From assembly GCF_002777745.1 (NCBI RefSeq), contig NZ_MEIO01000062.1, forward strand, positions 1-64,000: 64,000 nucleotides of DNA. Direction: 5' to 3'. The notes under the pieces were generated by a model, which saw only the letters and a program-made list of their open reading frames with translations, searched no databases and had not been told where the DNA came from. Shown one piece after another: positions 37,391-47,574 of this stretch. Source of the DNA: Snodgrassella alvi. Lineage in GTDB: Bacteria > Pseudomonadota > Gammaproteobacteria > Burkholderiales > Neisseriaceae. The stretch's first letter is position 1. Every line of letters starts with the position of its first letter. Made by a program: the position numbers and the translations under genes.

Positions 37391-38227
37391 ATGGACGAAA
37401 GTTCGTCGAAACCCGGATTTTTTGAACGACTGGTAAATCGTATATCTGGAGAGGCTCCAGATACTGAAGAAGAAGTATTACAGACACTGCGGGAAGCACA
37501 TGAGCGGCAGGTTTTTGATGCGGATACCTTACAATATCTGGAAAATGTACTGGATTTTGCTGATCTGGAAGTGCGTGATGCGATGATAACGCGCAGCCAG
37601 ATGGATGTGATTAAAATAGAAGATCCGTTAGATAAAATTATTGCTTATATTATTGATACAGCCCATTCACGCTTTCCAGTGATTGGTGAGGATAAAGATG
37701 AGATTCTAGGTATCCTGCACGCCAAAGATTTACTTAAATACTGGGGTAGAGGTGAACATTTCCAGCTAGAACAGGTACTGCGTCCAGCCGTGTTTGTGCC
37801 TGAAGGCAAATCTCTGAATACACTGCTAAAAGAATTTCGTGAGCAACGTAATCACATGGCTATTGTTGTCGACGAATATGGTGGTACATCAGGCCTGGTG
37901 ACATTTGAAGATGTAATTGAGCCTATTATCGGCGATATTGAGGACGAATTTGATGAAGATGATAGTGCCGATAATATCTTTGCAGTATCCGCTGAGCGTT
38001 TTCGTGTGAATGCTGTTACCGAAATAGAAGACATCAACGCATTTTTTGGTACAGATTATTCTGATGATGAAGTAGATACTATCGGTGGTTTAGTGATTCA
38101 GCAATTAGGTCACATGCCAGTACGAGGTGAAAAAATTATTATCGGTAAATTGAATTTCACTGTAGCCAGAGCCGATGCACGACGTTTACAGACCTTAATG
38201 GTAACTGTAAAAAATAATACTCATTAA
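37391..38227 (+). CDS. corC: CBS-domain transporter-associated protein (CorC/HlyC family)
   Basis: A 278-residue protein with two CBS domains (RDAMITRSQMDVIKIEDPLD, IDTAHSRFPVIGEDKDEILG, FREQRNHMAIVVDEYGGTSG, LVTFEDVIEPIIGDIEDEFD) and a C-terminal CorC_HlyC domain (RFRVNAVTEIEDINAFFG, DEVDTIGGLVIQQLGHMPVR). It is implicated in magnesium and cobalt efflux or its regulation. No DUF21 membrane domain is present. It starts 2 bp after ybeY. Confidence 0.92.
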   Translation: MDESSSKPGFFERLVNRISGEAPDTEEEVLQTLREAHERQVFDADTLQYLENVLDFADLEVRDAMITRSQMDVIKIEDPLDKIIAYIIDTAHSRFPVIGEDKDEILGILHAKDLLKYWGRGEHFQLEQVLRPAVFVPEGKSLNTLLKEFREQRNHMAIVVDEYGGTSGLVTFEDVIEPIIGDIEDEFDEDDSADNIFAVSAERFRVNAVTEIEDINAFFGTDYSDDEVDTIGGLVIQQLGHMPVRGEKIIIGKLNFTVARADARRLQTLMVTVKNNTH

Positions 38228-38466
38228 TATTTAATGTGATTTATATAGTTGTGTATTGAAATACCATTGGTTTGGAACTGCTTCTGAAATATTCTGCTTT
38301 AAGAGTGGTAGCAAAATAATACTATCGCTGAATAGTAGCTGCGCAGTCCATAGCAGATACATTTAAAAGCTCATTTGCTCAGGCTGATAAATACGAGTCT
38401 TTGCTAACACTAGCTTAATAATTTAAGCAGATTTAATTTGTCAGGCTAAATGTTTTGGAGATTTAT

Positions 38467-40029
38467 GTGACTAATCAAGTGGATATGCCTGAGCAGCACT
38501 CTTTTGGTATGAAATATCATGCAGTTCTAGCAAGAGCATGGGTGTACTGGCCACTGTTATTATTGTCAGCAACTCTGGTGCCATTTGCCTTTGCTCCCTA
38601 CTATCATTACTGGCTATTACCTGTTTTGCTGGCAGTCTTATTGATTTTACAGACTGCACGACCACAATGGCGGGTTCGTTCTGTCTATCTATGGGCGTTA
38701 ACAGCATATACAGTACTACTGCACTGGATAGACATTGCCTTACATGATATTGCCGGATTACCACAGTTTTTAGCGTGGCCACTAACCATGCTGTTACCAG
38801 CCTATCTGGCTATTTATCCTGCTCTGGTATTCTGGTTACTGGGGAAATTCAGTTGTTCCAATACAATCCGCCATACTGTAGTATTACCGCTCTTATGGAC
38901 ACTGGCTGAATTCGCGCGAGAACGCGCACTAACCGGTTTTGGCTGGGGTATCTGGGGATACAGTCAGATAGCAGATTCAGCTCTAGCTGGCTTTGCGCCA
39001 GTAGGTGGCATTTTTCTGGTGACACTGGCTACTGTTGCTAGTGGAGCATGGTTGGCTGAATTGTTACTGGCAAAAAGAAACAAAATAAGGATTGGCTGTG
39101 GCGTCAGCTTGATAAGCGTGTGGCTGCTAGGAATAATTTTATCACAGTGCAACTTTACACAGGCGGATGGTACTCATGCAACAGTCGCGCTGGCGCAAGG
39201 CAATATTCCACAATCACTTAAATGGGATGATCGTTCGTTACAGCCGACACTACAGCGTTATCTTGATCAGATAGCCAGTACGCATGCAAGTATTGTGATT
39301 CTGCCTGAAACAGCCATTCCGGTAATGCGACAGGATATGCCACCAGAACAACTGGATCTATTTACTCGTCTTGCACGTAAACATGGTTCAGCATTGGCAG
39401 CAGGTATACCCCAATATACTGAAGATGGAACCGGTTACCTGAATGCAGTAGTTAATTTTACTGCCTCTCCGTCTGGAGCTAGGTTACCTTACTATGCTAA
39501 AAACCATCTGGTTCCATTTGGTGAATATATACCATTGCCACTATTTCTGGGCTGGCTGTATCGTTGGATGGATATGCCACTGGCTGGTTTCTCTAGAGGC
39601 GGTTCTGTTCAGGCACCATTAGAACTGGCTAATCAACGTGTTGCTTTTAATATCTGCTATGAAGATGGTTTTGGCGATGAATTAATCGCGGCGGCCAGTC
39701 AGGCCAGTCTGCTGGCAAATGTAAGCAATATGGCTTGGTATGGACATTCACATGCCATGGAGCAGCATTTGCAGCAATCACAGGCAAGAGCATTAGAAAC
39801 TGGGCGCTATATGGTACGTGCAACCAATACAGGTATGACAGCCATTATTAATCCCAAAGGGCAAGTCGTGGCATACCTTAAGCCTGATACAGCGGCTGTA
39901 TTGGAAGGTGAGATAGCTGGTTATCAAGGTAGTACGCCATATATGTGGCTAGGTAGTAGCTGGCCTTTGGCTTTTATCAGCTTGTTTTTGCTATTCATTA
40001 TCTATGTTTATGGACGCTGCCGCCATTGA
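38467..40029 (+). CDS. lnt: Apolipoprotein N-acyltransferase
   Basis: Adds the third acyl chain to the N-terminal Cys of lipoproteins in the inner membrane. About 520 residues: several N-terminal membrane helices, then a periplasmic nitrilase-like domain with the catalytic triad Glu (LPETAIPV), Lys (YYAKNHLVPFGEY) and Cys (NICYEDGFG), and a C-terminal helix. The GTG at 38467 follows TTTTGGAG and is preferred over the upstream TTG at 38455. It is separated from corC by about 240 bp, so it may have its own promoter. Confidence 0.94.
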   Translation: MTNQVDMPEQHSFGMKYHAVLARAWVYWPLLLLSATLVPFAFAPYYHYWLLPVLLAVLLILQTARPQWRVRSVYLWALTAYTVLLHWIDIALHDIAGLPQFLAWPLTMLLPAYLAIYPALVFWLLGKFSCSNTIRHTVVLPLLWTLAEFARERALTGFGWGIWGYSQIADSALAGFAPVGGIFLVTLATVASGAWLAELLLAKRNKIRIGCGVSLISVWLLGIILSQCNFTQADGTHATVALAQGNIPQSLKWDDRSLQPTLQRYLDQIASTHASIVILPETAIPVMRQDMPPEQLDLFTRLARKHGSALAAGIPQYTEDGTGYLNAVVNFTASPSGARLPYYAKNHLVPFGEYIPLPLFLGWLYRWMDMPLAGFSRGGSVQAPLELANQRVAFNICYEDGFGDELIAAASQASLLANVSNMAWYGHSHAMEQHLQQSQARALETGRYMVRATNTGMTAIINPKGQVVAYLKPDTAAVLEGEIAGYQGSTPYMWLGSSWPLAFISLFLLFIIYVYGRCRH

Positions 40030-40264
40030 GTAAACCAGTTTGATGTGTATAATGATTAATTTATACAATCGAAATTTTCGATATACATTACTTTACCAAT
40101 AATGAACAAATCATAAATAGTAATTGAAGTACATTCTTATTTTAATTACAATGATAAATTACCAGCTTAGTTATTGATTGATTGGTTTTGCTGTAACAAA
40201 CAACGTGTTATCGTGTTGCGGCTGGAGTAATTAAAATAATTGGGCACACATAGAAAGGACAGGC

Positions 40265-41113
40265 ATGAATACCGCTTTTGCATTACCCGTGCCGACCGGG
40301 CATGGTAGTTTGGAGCAATACATTCATACCGTAAACAATATTCCGATGCTCACTCCTGAAGAAGAGCAGGATTTGGCGGTACGCCAGACCGAAGGGGATT
40401 TAGAGGCCGCTAAAAAATTAATTTTGTCTCACTTGCGTGTAGTGGTTTCTATTGCACGGGGTTATGATGGTTATGGTTTGAATCAGGCAGATTTAATTCA
40501 GGAAGGCAATATTGGTTTGATGAAGGCGGTAAAACGCTTTCAGCCAAGCCGTGGCGTCCGTCTGTTTTCATTTGCCGTACACTGGATTAAGGCTGAGATT
40601 CACGAATTTATTTTACGTAACTGGCGTTTAGTGCGTGTGGCTACCACTAAACCACAGCGTAAGCTGTTTTTCAATTTACGTAGTATGCGTAAATCCATGG
40701 CCGCATTGAGTAATAAAGAAGCGCAGTCGATTGCGGATGATTTGGGCGTAAAACTTTCTGAAGTTCTGGAAATGGAACAACGCATGACCGGTAAGGACAT
40801 GTCGTTACTGGCAGAAAATGATGATGAAGATAACTTTGCTCCGATAGACTGGTTAACTGATAACACTACCGAACCAACGCAAGTGCTGGCGCAGCAGGCA
40901 AATTATACATTGCAGACAGAAGGTTTGCAGACAGCACTGGCTAAACTGGATGATCGCAGTCGCCATATTGTTGAAAGTCGCTGGCTGGCAGATGATGGCG
41001 GGTTAACCCTGCATGATCTGGCTGGTGAGTATGGAGTATCTGCTGAACGTATCCGTCAGATTGAAGCGAAAGCAATGCAGAAGTTACGTGGCTATCTGTC
41101 AGAAGCAGAGTAA
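40265..41113 (+). CDS. rpoH: RNA polymerase sigma-32 factor (heat shock)
   Basis: A 282-residue alternative sigma factor. Region 2 is seen in DLIQEGNIGLMKAVKRFQPS and RLFSFAVHWIKAEIHEFILR. The diagnostic RpoH box QRKLFFNLR is intact. Region 4 shows LDDRSRHIVESRWL and LAGEYGVSAERIRQIEAKAM. RBS GAAAGGACAGGC precedes the ATG. The 235-bp upstream region is AT-rich. A terminator follows at 41133. Confidence 0.96.
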   Translation: MNTAFALPVPTGHGSLEQYIHTVNNIPMLTPEEEQDLAVRQTEGDLEAAKKLILSHLRVVVSIARGYDGYGLNQADLIQEGNIGLMKAVKRFQPSRGVRLFSFAVHWIKAEIHEFILRNWRLVRVATTKPQRKLFFNLRSMRKSMAALSNKEAQSIADDLGVKLSEVLEMEQRMTGKDMSLLAENDDEDNFAPIDWLTDNTTEPTQVLAQQANYTLQTEGLQTALAKLDDRSRHIVESRWLADDGGLTLHDLAGEYGVSAERIRQIEAKAMQKLRGYLSEAE

Positions 41114-41132
41114 GAATTGTCTATTGAGATTT

Positions 41133-41170
41133 AACCGGATTGAAAGTGTTCTTTAATCCGGTTTTTATTG
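41133..41170 (+). terminator. Terminator after rpoH
   Basis: AACCGGATT (41133-41141), a 13-nt loop and AATCCGGTT (41155-41163), then TTTATTGG. A second hairpin, AGACAGAATAT/ATATTCTGTCT followed by TTTT, lies at 41297-41325 just before the convergent gene. Confidence 0.85.
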
Positions 41171-41350
41171 GTTTTAGAGAATTAAAAGATTGATGTAATC
41201 TATCTGTAATATTTTTATTTATTTGAGATTGCATAGCCGGAAATTATAGATTATGTCATATTAATCTGTTTTGGTGATTAATATTCGTTAATGAAGAGAC
41301 AGAATATTGAATATTCTGTCTTTTTATACATATGCTTCTGATATGCTTGC

Positions 41351-42193
41351 TTAAGAAAGTTTCAGGCTAAATTTATGGCTGCATAAAGTAAAGCCATGTT
41401 TCAAATACAAATGATGCATATTATTGTTGTCTGAGGAAATACTCGAATCAGCATGGATGCTATTACAGTTTTCTTTATCTGCAATTGATTTCAGCGCTTC
41501 AAAAATCTGACTAACCTGCTCATCAGCAATTGGTGAATGATGGCTAGCCAGATCGTCAATGTGTAAATGACGTCCGGCCACAAAATTGGTCACAATACGG
41601 AAACCGCAAACGGTTACGGCATTCTGCTTGCCCTCCTCAAATATTCCCAACAATCGGTAACCTTCTGCTTGCTGAATCAGTATTAATTCCTGAAATTGGG
41701 TGATATCGCGAATATTAGAGTGTAATAGGTGTAATGCAGCAAAAGCAGAAGTGGTTTCTACAGGTGTCAGTTCGCGTAATTGATTAACCAGAGCGTGTGG
41801 TTTTGTTGCTGCTTCTGCATGTGGATTCGTTCCTTGTTTTTGTTTCTTATCGGTATTTCCATGAGCTACAGCGTCTGTTAAGCTAATCTGTTTATGTTCC
41901 TGTTCTTCTAGTAATGCCTTGCAATCCAGAATACGTAAATCATTATCACGGGCAAAATCCATCAGGAAATTAAAAGCAGTAGCACTGATTTGCTCCAGTT
42001 TGCGATCAACGGCGACACAGCGGATATTGTCTACTAGAATCGGCCGTACCCATTGGTGATAAGACAGACGGTGCCCCTGATCAAAAGAAGACAAAACACC
42101 GCATAGTCTTTCAGCCCAGTCACTGGGGCGAAAAGGTTTATTATTATTTGTCATGCCCTGAATAACAATTTCATATGGATTGCAAATTAGCAT
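41351..42193 (-). CDS. DUF3579-GNAT fusion protein
   Basis: A 280-residue protein with two parts. The N-terminal 95 residues (YEIVIQGMTNNNKPFRPSDW, AERLCGVLSSFDQ, then VRPILVDNIRCVAVDRKLEQ and FLMDFARDNDLRILDC) match the DUF3579 pattern of betaproteobacteria, usually a short stand-alone protein. After a Lys/Gln/His-rich linker the rest (FAALHLLHSNIRDITQFQEL onward) looks like a GNAT acetyltransferase with HHLYLKHGFTL near the end. The substrate is unknown. The ATG complementary to 42191-42193 follows a GAGG-like site. It faces rpoH tail to tail. Confidence 0.7.
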   Translation of the reverse strand: MLICNPYEIVIQGMTNNNKPFRPSDWAERLCGVLSSFDQGHRLSYHQWVRPILVDNIRCVAVDRKLEQISATAFNFLMDFARDNDLRILDCKALLEEQEHKQISLTDAVAHGNTDKKQKQGTNPHAEAATKPHALVNQLRELTPVETTSAFAALHLLHSNIRDITQFQELILIQQAEGYRLLGIFEEGKQNAVTVCGFRIVTNFVAGRHLHIDDLASHHSPIADEQVSQIFEALKSIADKENCNSIHADSSISSDNNNMHHLYLKHGFTLCSHKFSLKLS

Positions 42194-42249
42194 GTTGGCC
42201 TCTTGATAGAAACAAAAGTCTGAATAATGTGTATGTGTTTATTTTACTG

Positions 42250-42582
42250 TTAGTGTGCAATTATACCTGATAGTAACTGATTGATGTATGCCACTTGCGT
42301 GTCATTTGTCAGGAAGATTATATATTTCTGAGAATGTAGTTTTATAACATCTCTACGACTTTTTTCCGCAGATGTAATTTGTTCCAAATATGGTATTAGA
42401 AGAAATAATGTATGGATAATCATTCGTTGTTGTAAATTAATATCCATAATAGATATTCTAAATTTTTTGTATTCTTTGTTGTATTTACTATGTTCTATGG
42501 TTTGTACTGGGGTTGTGACAGTAAAAACTAATGAATAAATTAATGGTAAATAAAAATCAATACTCCAGTAATTTTGATACAT
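42250..42582 (-). CDS. Hypothetical protein, doubtful
   Basis: A 110-codon frame upstream of the DUF3579-GNAT gene. The second half (MDINLQQRMIIHTLFLLIPY, LEQITSAEKSRRDVIKLHSQ) has a protein-like composition, but I see no ribosome-binding site for either possible start and no family. It may be a chance frame in AT-rich DNA or an eroded gene. Confidence 0.25.
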   Translation of the reverse strand: MYQNYWSIDFYLPLIYSLVFTVTTPVQTIEHSKYNKEYKKFRISIMDINLQQRMIIHTLFLLIPYLEQITSAEKSRRDVIKLHSQKYIIFLTNDTQVAYINQLLSGIIAH

Positions 42583-42692
42583 CTTTGCAAATTTAAAGGA
42601 AAGATGTATGGTTTGATTAATTAGTGTTTGCTACTCGTAAACAGAGCTACTTAGCCAGATGAAGTTGTTTGGAAATGCTCGGTTGTAGGTAG

Positions 42693-43055
<363 letters not shown>

Positions 43056-43086
43056 ACAGTAGCAGATAATCAATAAGGGAGGGAAA

Positions 43087-44412
43087 ATGAATCGGATTAA
43101 AAACTGTGTTATAGCCACAGTACTGTTATTGCCATTACCACTATTAGCTGCTGATTTGTCTGGTTGGTGGCGGCCACTGTCGGAGATAAACGCAGGTAAC
43201 ACGGCATGGGTAATGACTTCTGCGGTACTGGTATTATTAATGACAGTACCTGGATTAGCCTTATTTTATGGCGGTATGGTACGTAAAAAAAATGTGCTGG
43301 GCACCATGATGCACAGTTTTGTGGTTGCTGCGTTGGTAAGTGTACTGTGGATGATAATAGGCTATTCGTTTGCTTTTACGCCGGGTAACGCATTTATTGG
43401 TGGTTTTGACCGTTTTATGCTTGGTGGTATGGGATTGGATCAAACCAGACAAATGACTACCATTGTGAATGGAGACGGTACTGTTCCCGAGTCGGTATTT
43501 ATGTTTTTTCAAATGACCTTTGCAATTATATCCACTGCGATTGTGACCGGTGCTTTTGCTGAACGTTTGAAATTTTCAGCTTTATTATTATTTTCTGGTC
43601 TCTGGGTAACATTTGTTTATGCTCCTGTATGTCATTGGGTGTGGGGTGGTGGCTTCATGGCTGATGCGCATACGCCGGTTTTGGACTTTGCCGGAGGAAC
43701 AGTTGTGCATATAAATGCTGGTGTTGCCGGATTAGTAGCAGCATTGGTGATTGGTAAACGTCTGGGTTATGGTAAAGATGTGATGGCACCACATAATATG
43801 GTGTTAACTTTAATCGGTGCTGCTATGTTATGGGTGGGCTGGTTTGGCTTTAATGCCGGTTCTGCCGGTGCTGCTGATGCATCTGCTGGGATGGCTATGG
43901 CCGTTACTCAGGTTGCGGCCGCTGCTGCTGCATTGACATGGATGTTGTGTGAAAAACTGGCCGGACATAAGCCATCAGCTTTAGGTATGGCTTCTGGTGC
44001 CGTATCCGGTTTGGTGGGAATTACTCCCGCTGCTGGTTTTGTTGATCCACAGGCTGCGCTGGTGATTGGGCTGGTAACAGCCGTTGCTGCTTATTTTGCA
44101 GCAGTATTTTTAAAACGCAGATTTGGTTATGATGATTCGCTTGATGCTTTTGGTATTCATGGCTTTGGTGGTATTGTTGGTTCAATTTTAACCGGACTGC
44201 TGTTCAGTAATACTATCTTCGGGGGAGATGCTACGGTTGGTAGTCAGTTGCTAGCACAAATAAAGGATGTAGCCATTACAATCGTGTATAGTGTGGTGAT
44301 GACTTATTTGATTCTTAAGATTGTAGCAATTGCTTGTCGTGGTTTGCGTATTGATCACGATGCTGAGCGCGAAGGTATGGATGTGAGTATTCATGGTGAG
44401 CGTATTGAATAA
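43087..44412 (+). CDS. amtB: Ammonium transporter
   Basis: A 441-residue channel of the Amt/MEP/Rh family. A cleavable signal peptide (ends LLPLPLLAAD) is followed by eleven predicted helices, as in E. coli AmtB. Seen: LALFYGGMVRKKNVLGTMMH, the signature DFAGGTVVHINAG with a pore His, and DDSLDAFGIHGFGGIVGS with the second pore His. GGGAGGG precedes the ATG. It forms an operon with glnK and ends before a strong hairpin. Confidence 0.96.
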   Translation: MNRIKNCVIATVLLLPLPLLAADLSGWWRPLSEINAGNTAWVMTSAVLVLLMTVPGLALFYGGMVRKKNVLGTMMHSFVVAALVSVLWMIIGYSFAFTPGNAFIGGFDRFMLGGMGLDQTRQMTTIVNGDGTVPESVFMFFQMTFAIISTAIVTGAFAERLKFSALLLFSGLWVTFVYAPVCHWVWGGGFMADAHTPVLDFAGGTVVHINAGVAGLVAALVIGKRLGYGKDVMAPHNMVLTLIGAAMLWVGWFGFNAGSAGAADASAGMAMAVTQVAAAAAALTWMLCEKLAGHKPSALGMASGAVSGLVGITPAAGFVDPQAALVIGLVTAVAAYFAAVFLKRRFGYDDSLDAFGIHGFGGIVGSILTGLLFSNTIFGGDATVGSQLLAQIKDVAITIVYSVVMTYLILKIVAIACRGLRIDHDAEREGMDVSIHGERIE

Positions 44413-44444
44413 AGATAGCTAATTTTGCCGGCTGAATTGAAATA

Positions 44445-44480
44445 AAAACTGGCCGGTTTTGCATAACCGGCCAGTTTTTA
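44445..44480. terminator. Bidirectional terminator between amtB and pncC
   Basis: AAAACTGGCCGGTT (44445-44458), a 6-nt loop and AACCGGCCAGTTTT (44465-44478). A-rich and T-rich flanks make it suitable for both convergent genes. Confidence 0.9.
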
Positions 44481-44507
44481 TTTTATCTGCCTGAGTATAT
44501 CCTCAGC

Positions 44508-44981
44508 TTAGCGGTGTAGATACTGATGTAAAAAACGCAATGCGTATTTTACTGCCTGTGCTCGAATCATATCGCGGTCACCATTAAACTGGTGATGCTT
44601 TGCCCAGATGCGTTGTTTGGTTGCCAGTCCAAACCATACAGTACCAACAGGTTTTTCAGCGCTGCCGCCAGTTGGTCCTGCAATACCGGAAACAGAAAGG
44701 GCATAATCTGCTTTGGCATCAATCAGTGCACCCAAAGCCATTTCGCGTACACATTCTTCACTAACAGCGCCATAATGGCGCAAAGTTGTATCATTAACGT
44801 TAAGCAGTTGCTGCTTAGCCTGATTGCTGTAAGTTACGTAACCCATATTAAACCAGCTGGAACTGCCCGGCAGGCGAGTCAGTTCTGCAGCCAGCAGGCC
44901 ACCGGTGCACGATTCAGCACAGGTTACGGTATGTCCCAGTGCATCCAATTTGGAAGTGATGTCAAGCAAGGTTTGTGTCAT
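44508..44981 (-). CDS. pncC: Nicotinamide-nucleotide amidohydrolase (CinA C-terminal family)
   Basis: A 157-residue stand-alone CinA C-terminal domain that deamidates NMN to NaMN in pyridine nucleotide salvage. Conserved motifs: TVTCAESCTGGLLAAELT, GYVTYSNQAKQQLL, GAVSEECVREMALGAL, SVSGIAGPTGGSAEKPVGTV. The ATG complementary to 44979-44981 (MTQTLLDITSK) is preferred. Its first 20 bases overlap the 3' end of pgi, so the two genes are translationally close. Confidence 0.9.
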   Translation of the reverse strand: MTQTLLDITSKLDALGHTVTCAESCTGGLLAAELTRLPGSSSWFNMGYVTYSNQAKQQLLNVNDTTLRHYGAVSEECVREMALGALIDAKADYALSVSGIAGPTGGSAEKPVGTVWFGLATKQRIWAKHHQFNGDRDMIRAQAVKYALRFLHQYLHR

Positions 44982-46623
44982 GGTGATGTTTTCTAAAATA
45001 GTCAATGAGGCCGTTAGTAGAAGCATCATGGCGTAGCGGATCGTCTGTGCTCAACTCAGGTTCAATATTTTTGGCCAAAACTTTGCCATATTCTACACCC
45101 CACTGATCAAACGAATTAATCCCCCAGATTACTCCCTGTACAAATACTTTATGTTCATACATTGCCAGTAGCATACCCAGATTAAATGGATTGATTTCAT
45201 CCAATAGTAGTGTATTGGAAGGCTGATTTCCGGGAAATACTTTCTGTGGTGCCATAATATCGCGGCATTTATTGTCTAGGTGCATAAGTTCTGCATATGC
45301 TTCTGCCAATGTTTTACCGCGCATTAACGCTTCAGTCTGAGCAAAAGCATTGGCTGCCAGTACTTTATGTTGAGTACTGACGTGGTAATAGCTGTTAACC
45401 GGAACAATAAAATCAGCAGAAATCAATCGTGGTCCCTGATGAAGTAGCTGGAAGAAAGCATGCTGGCAATTAACGCCTTCTTCACCCCAAATAATGGGGC
45501 CGGTATCAAAATCCAGTCTTTCCCCATAACGGCTTACCTGTTTGCCATTGCTTTCCATATCCAGCTGTTGCAAATGTGCAGCCAGACGGCGTAGCCCATG
45601 ATCATAAGGAATAATGGCATGGCTGGTAGTGGTATAAAAAGTGTGATACCACAAACCAATCAGGCCAAGTAATACCGGGATATTATGTCGTAGAGGCGCA
45701 TGAAAAAAATGTTCATCCATCGCCCGTCCACCAGCAAGAAAATTCTGGAAATTTTCTTTACCAATAGCACAAATTACCGATAGACCAATAGTAGACCAGA
45801 CGGAATAGCGGCCTCCTACCCAGTCGAACATAGCAAATATATGTTCCAAAGTAATGCCAAAGGCCTGTGCTTTGTCAACTGCACTGGTAATAGCAATAAA
45901 ATGATGGCTGATATCCGCTTCGCTCATCCCTTGCTGTAAAAACCAGTTGCGCGCGGTTTGCGCATTAAGCAAAGTTTCAGGTGTGGTGAAAGATTTACTG
46001 GCAATAATGAAAATGGTAGTGGCGGGCTTAACATTATCCAGTACCTGCATTAAATTGGCACCATCAACATTGGCAACATAATGGATATTTAATCCTGCCT
46101 GCTGAAACGGACGTAATGCCAGAGTGACCATTTCTGGACCAAGATGGGAACCACCAATGCCAATATTGATAATATCGGTAATGCGCTCGCCATGAGCTCC
46201 TGTATATTCACCATTGCGCACTGATTCGGCAAAACTGTAGGCGTGTTCAAGTTCACGATGAATATCGGGTACGATATTATGATCGTCAACATATACTTCA
46301 GCAAATGGTGGTAGTCTAAGGGCTGTATGCAGTACTGCGCGATTCTCACTAACATTAATTTTGTCGCCATGGCGCATTTTATCAGTCCAGCCACGCACAT
46401 CGGCAATGTTTGCCAGCTCAATTAATAATGCCAGAGTGTCTTCAGTAATACGATTTTTACTGTAATCCAGTAACAGACCATTTAATTGTTCATGCATTTG
46501 CTCAAAACGGTCTGGTTGTTGCTGGAATAAATCGCGCATGTGCAAAAAACGGGTACTACGCTGGTGTTGATGCAGTTGCGCCCAAATGGCTGTCTGATTA
46601 ATAGGGCAGGATGGATTCATCAT
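44962..46623 (-). CDS. pgi: Glucose-6-phosphate isomerase
   Basis: Interconverts glucose-6-phosphate and fructose-6-phosphate. About 553 residues, as in E. coli Pgi. Signatures: NIGIGGSHLGPEMV, FIIASKSFTTPETLLNA, DWVGGRYSVWSTIG, ESNGKQVSRYG, GEEGVNCQHAFFQLLHQG, and the C-terminal INSFDQWGVEYGKVLAK. Two adjacent ATGs (complementary to 46623 and 46620) are plausible starts; a TTG at 46644 is less so. Confidence 0.96.
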   Translation of the reverse strand: MMNPSCPINQTAIWAQLHQHQRSTRFLHMRDLFQQQPDRFEQMHEQLNGLLLDYSKNRITEDTLALLIELANIADVRGWTDKMRHGDKINVSENRAVLHTALRLPPFAEVYVDDHNIVPDIHRELEHAYSFAESVRNGEYTGAHGERITDIINIGIGGSHLGPEMVTLALRPFQQAGLNIHYVANVDGANLMQVLDNVKPATTIFIIASKSFTTPETLLNAQTARNWFLQQGMSEADISHHFIAITSAVDKAQAFGITLEHIFAMFDWVGGRYSVWSTIGLSVICAIGKENFQNFLAGGRAMDEHFFHAPLRHNIPVLLGLIGLWYHTFYTTTSHAIIPYDHGLRRLAAHLQQLDMESNGKQVSRYGERLDFDTGPIIWGEEGVNCQHAFFQLLHQGPRLISADFIVPVNSYYHVSTQHKVLAANAFAQTEALMRGKTLAEAYAELMHLDNKCRDIMAPQKVFPGNQPSNTLLLDEINPFNLGMLLAMYEHKVFVQGVIWGINSFDQWGVEYGKVLAKNIEPELSTDDPLRHDASTNGLIDYFRKHHHDTNLA

Positions 46624-46668
46624 GACTAGAGTTGATTTCAGCAAAGATTAATGGCGCAGTATACAAAA

Positions 46669-47217
46669 TCAGGCAGATATAGTTAAGAAATGTTGCCGAT
46701 AATAGGCCATTTCTTCAATGCTTTCTTTAATATCATCCAGAGCCTGATGTGCCCCTTTTTTGCTGACACCCTTAGCAACCGTAGGATTCCAGCGTTTAGC
46801 CAACTCTTTTAATGTCGATACATCTAGGTTGCGATAGTGGAAGTAAGCTTCTAGGCGTGGCATGTAGCGCACCATGAAGCGGCGATCCTGATGAATGGTG
46901 TTACCACACATTGGCGAAACTTTTTCCGGTATCCATTCACTAATGAAGGAAAGCAGTTTTTCTTCGGCCTCGGCTTCGGTCAGTGAGGATGCTTTTACCT
47001 TATCCACCAGACCAGTACGGGTATGGGTGGCAGTATTCCATTTATCCATATGGTCAATAATACTGTCAGGCTGATGAATAACCAGCACTTCAGACTGTGC
47101 CAAGATATTCAGATCACTATCGGTGATTATCATGGCTACTTCTATAATCCGATCAGTATCCGGATTTAATCCGGTCATTTCCATATCGAGCCAAGCAAGA
47201 TTTTTAGCGTTTTGCAT
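46669..47217 (-). CDS. orn: Oligoribonuclease
   Basis: A 182-residue DEDDh 3'-5' exonuclease that degrades diribonucleotides to mononucleotides. The Exo I motif WLDMEMTGLNP, MCGNTIHQDRRFM (Exo II) and HQALDDIKESIEEM (Exo III) hold the four acidic residues and the catalytic His. It ends 45 bp before pgi on the same strand. Confidence 0.96.
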   Translation of the reverse strand: MQNAKNLAWLDMEMTGLNPDTDRIIEVAMIITDSDLNILAQSEVLVIHQPDSIIDHMDKWNTATHTRTGLVDKVKASSLTEAEAEEKLLSFISEWIPEKVSPMCGNTIHQDRRFMVRYMPRLEAYFHYRNLDVSTLKELAKRWNPTVAKGVSKKGAHQALDDIKESIEEMAYYRQHFLTISA

Positions 47218-47574
47218 ATCTTAATCTTGATTAATAATAAAACATCATTTTAGCTTTTTTTTATTATGGCTGATAGTTTAACCTGATTTTTTTACTTGCA
47301 AATGTGTCATCAGTTGAGTGGCTGTAATTGTTTTAAAAGAAGATACACTGCAATAGACAAAACCGGATGTGTATTATCCTAGACTGAGTATTTAATTAGC
47401 CTGATGTAACCACTAGTTTGCTACAGTCACAGGATTCTGTTCCAGCAGAATACATCTCATTTTAATACTGATAATCGCAGTAATATTTGGCTGACCACCA
47501 ACTATTAGGTGCTTAATTAACCAGTAGTGGATAAACTCCGATACAATAACTATTTTCAAGCATAGTGTGTTTTT
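47218..47574. other. Intergenic region between orn and the M48 protease
   Basis: A 357-bp AT-rich region between divergent genes that must hold both promoters. No credible gene, repeat or structured RNA is visible. Confidence 0.5.

Noticed and set aside
42250-42582. Confident call of the 110-codon ORF as a gene
   Set aside because: No ribosome-binding site and no family; kept only as a doubtful feature.
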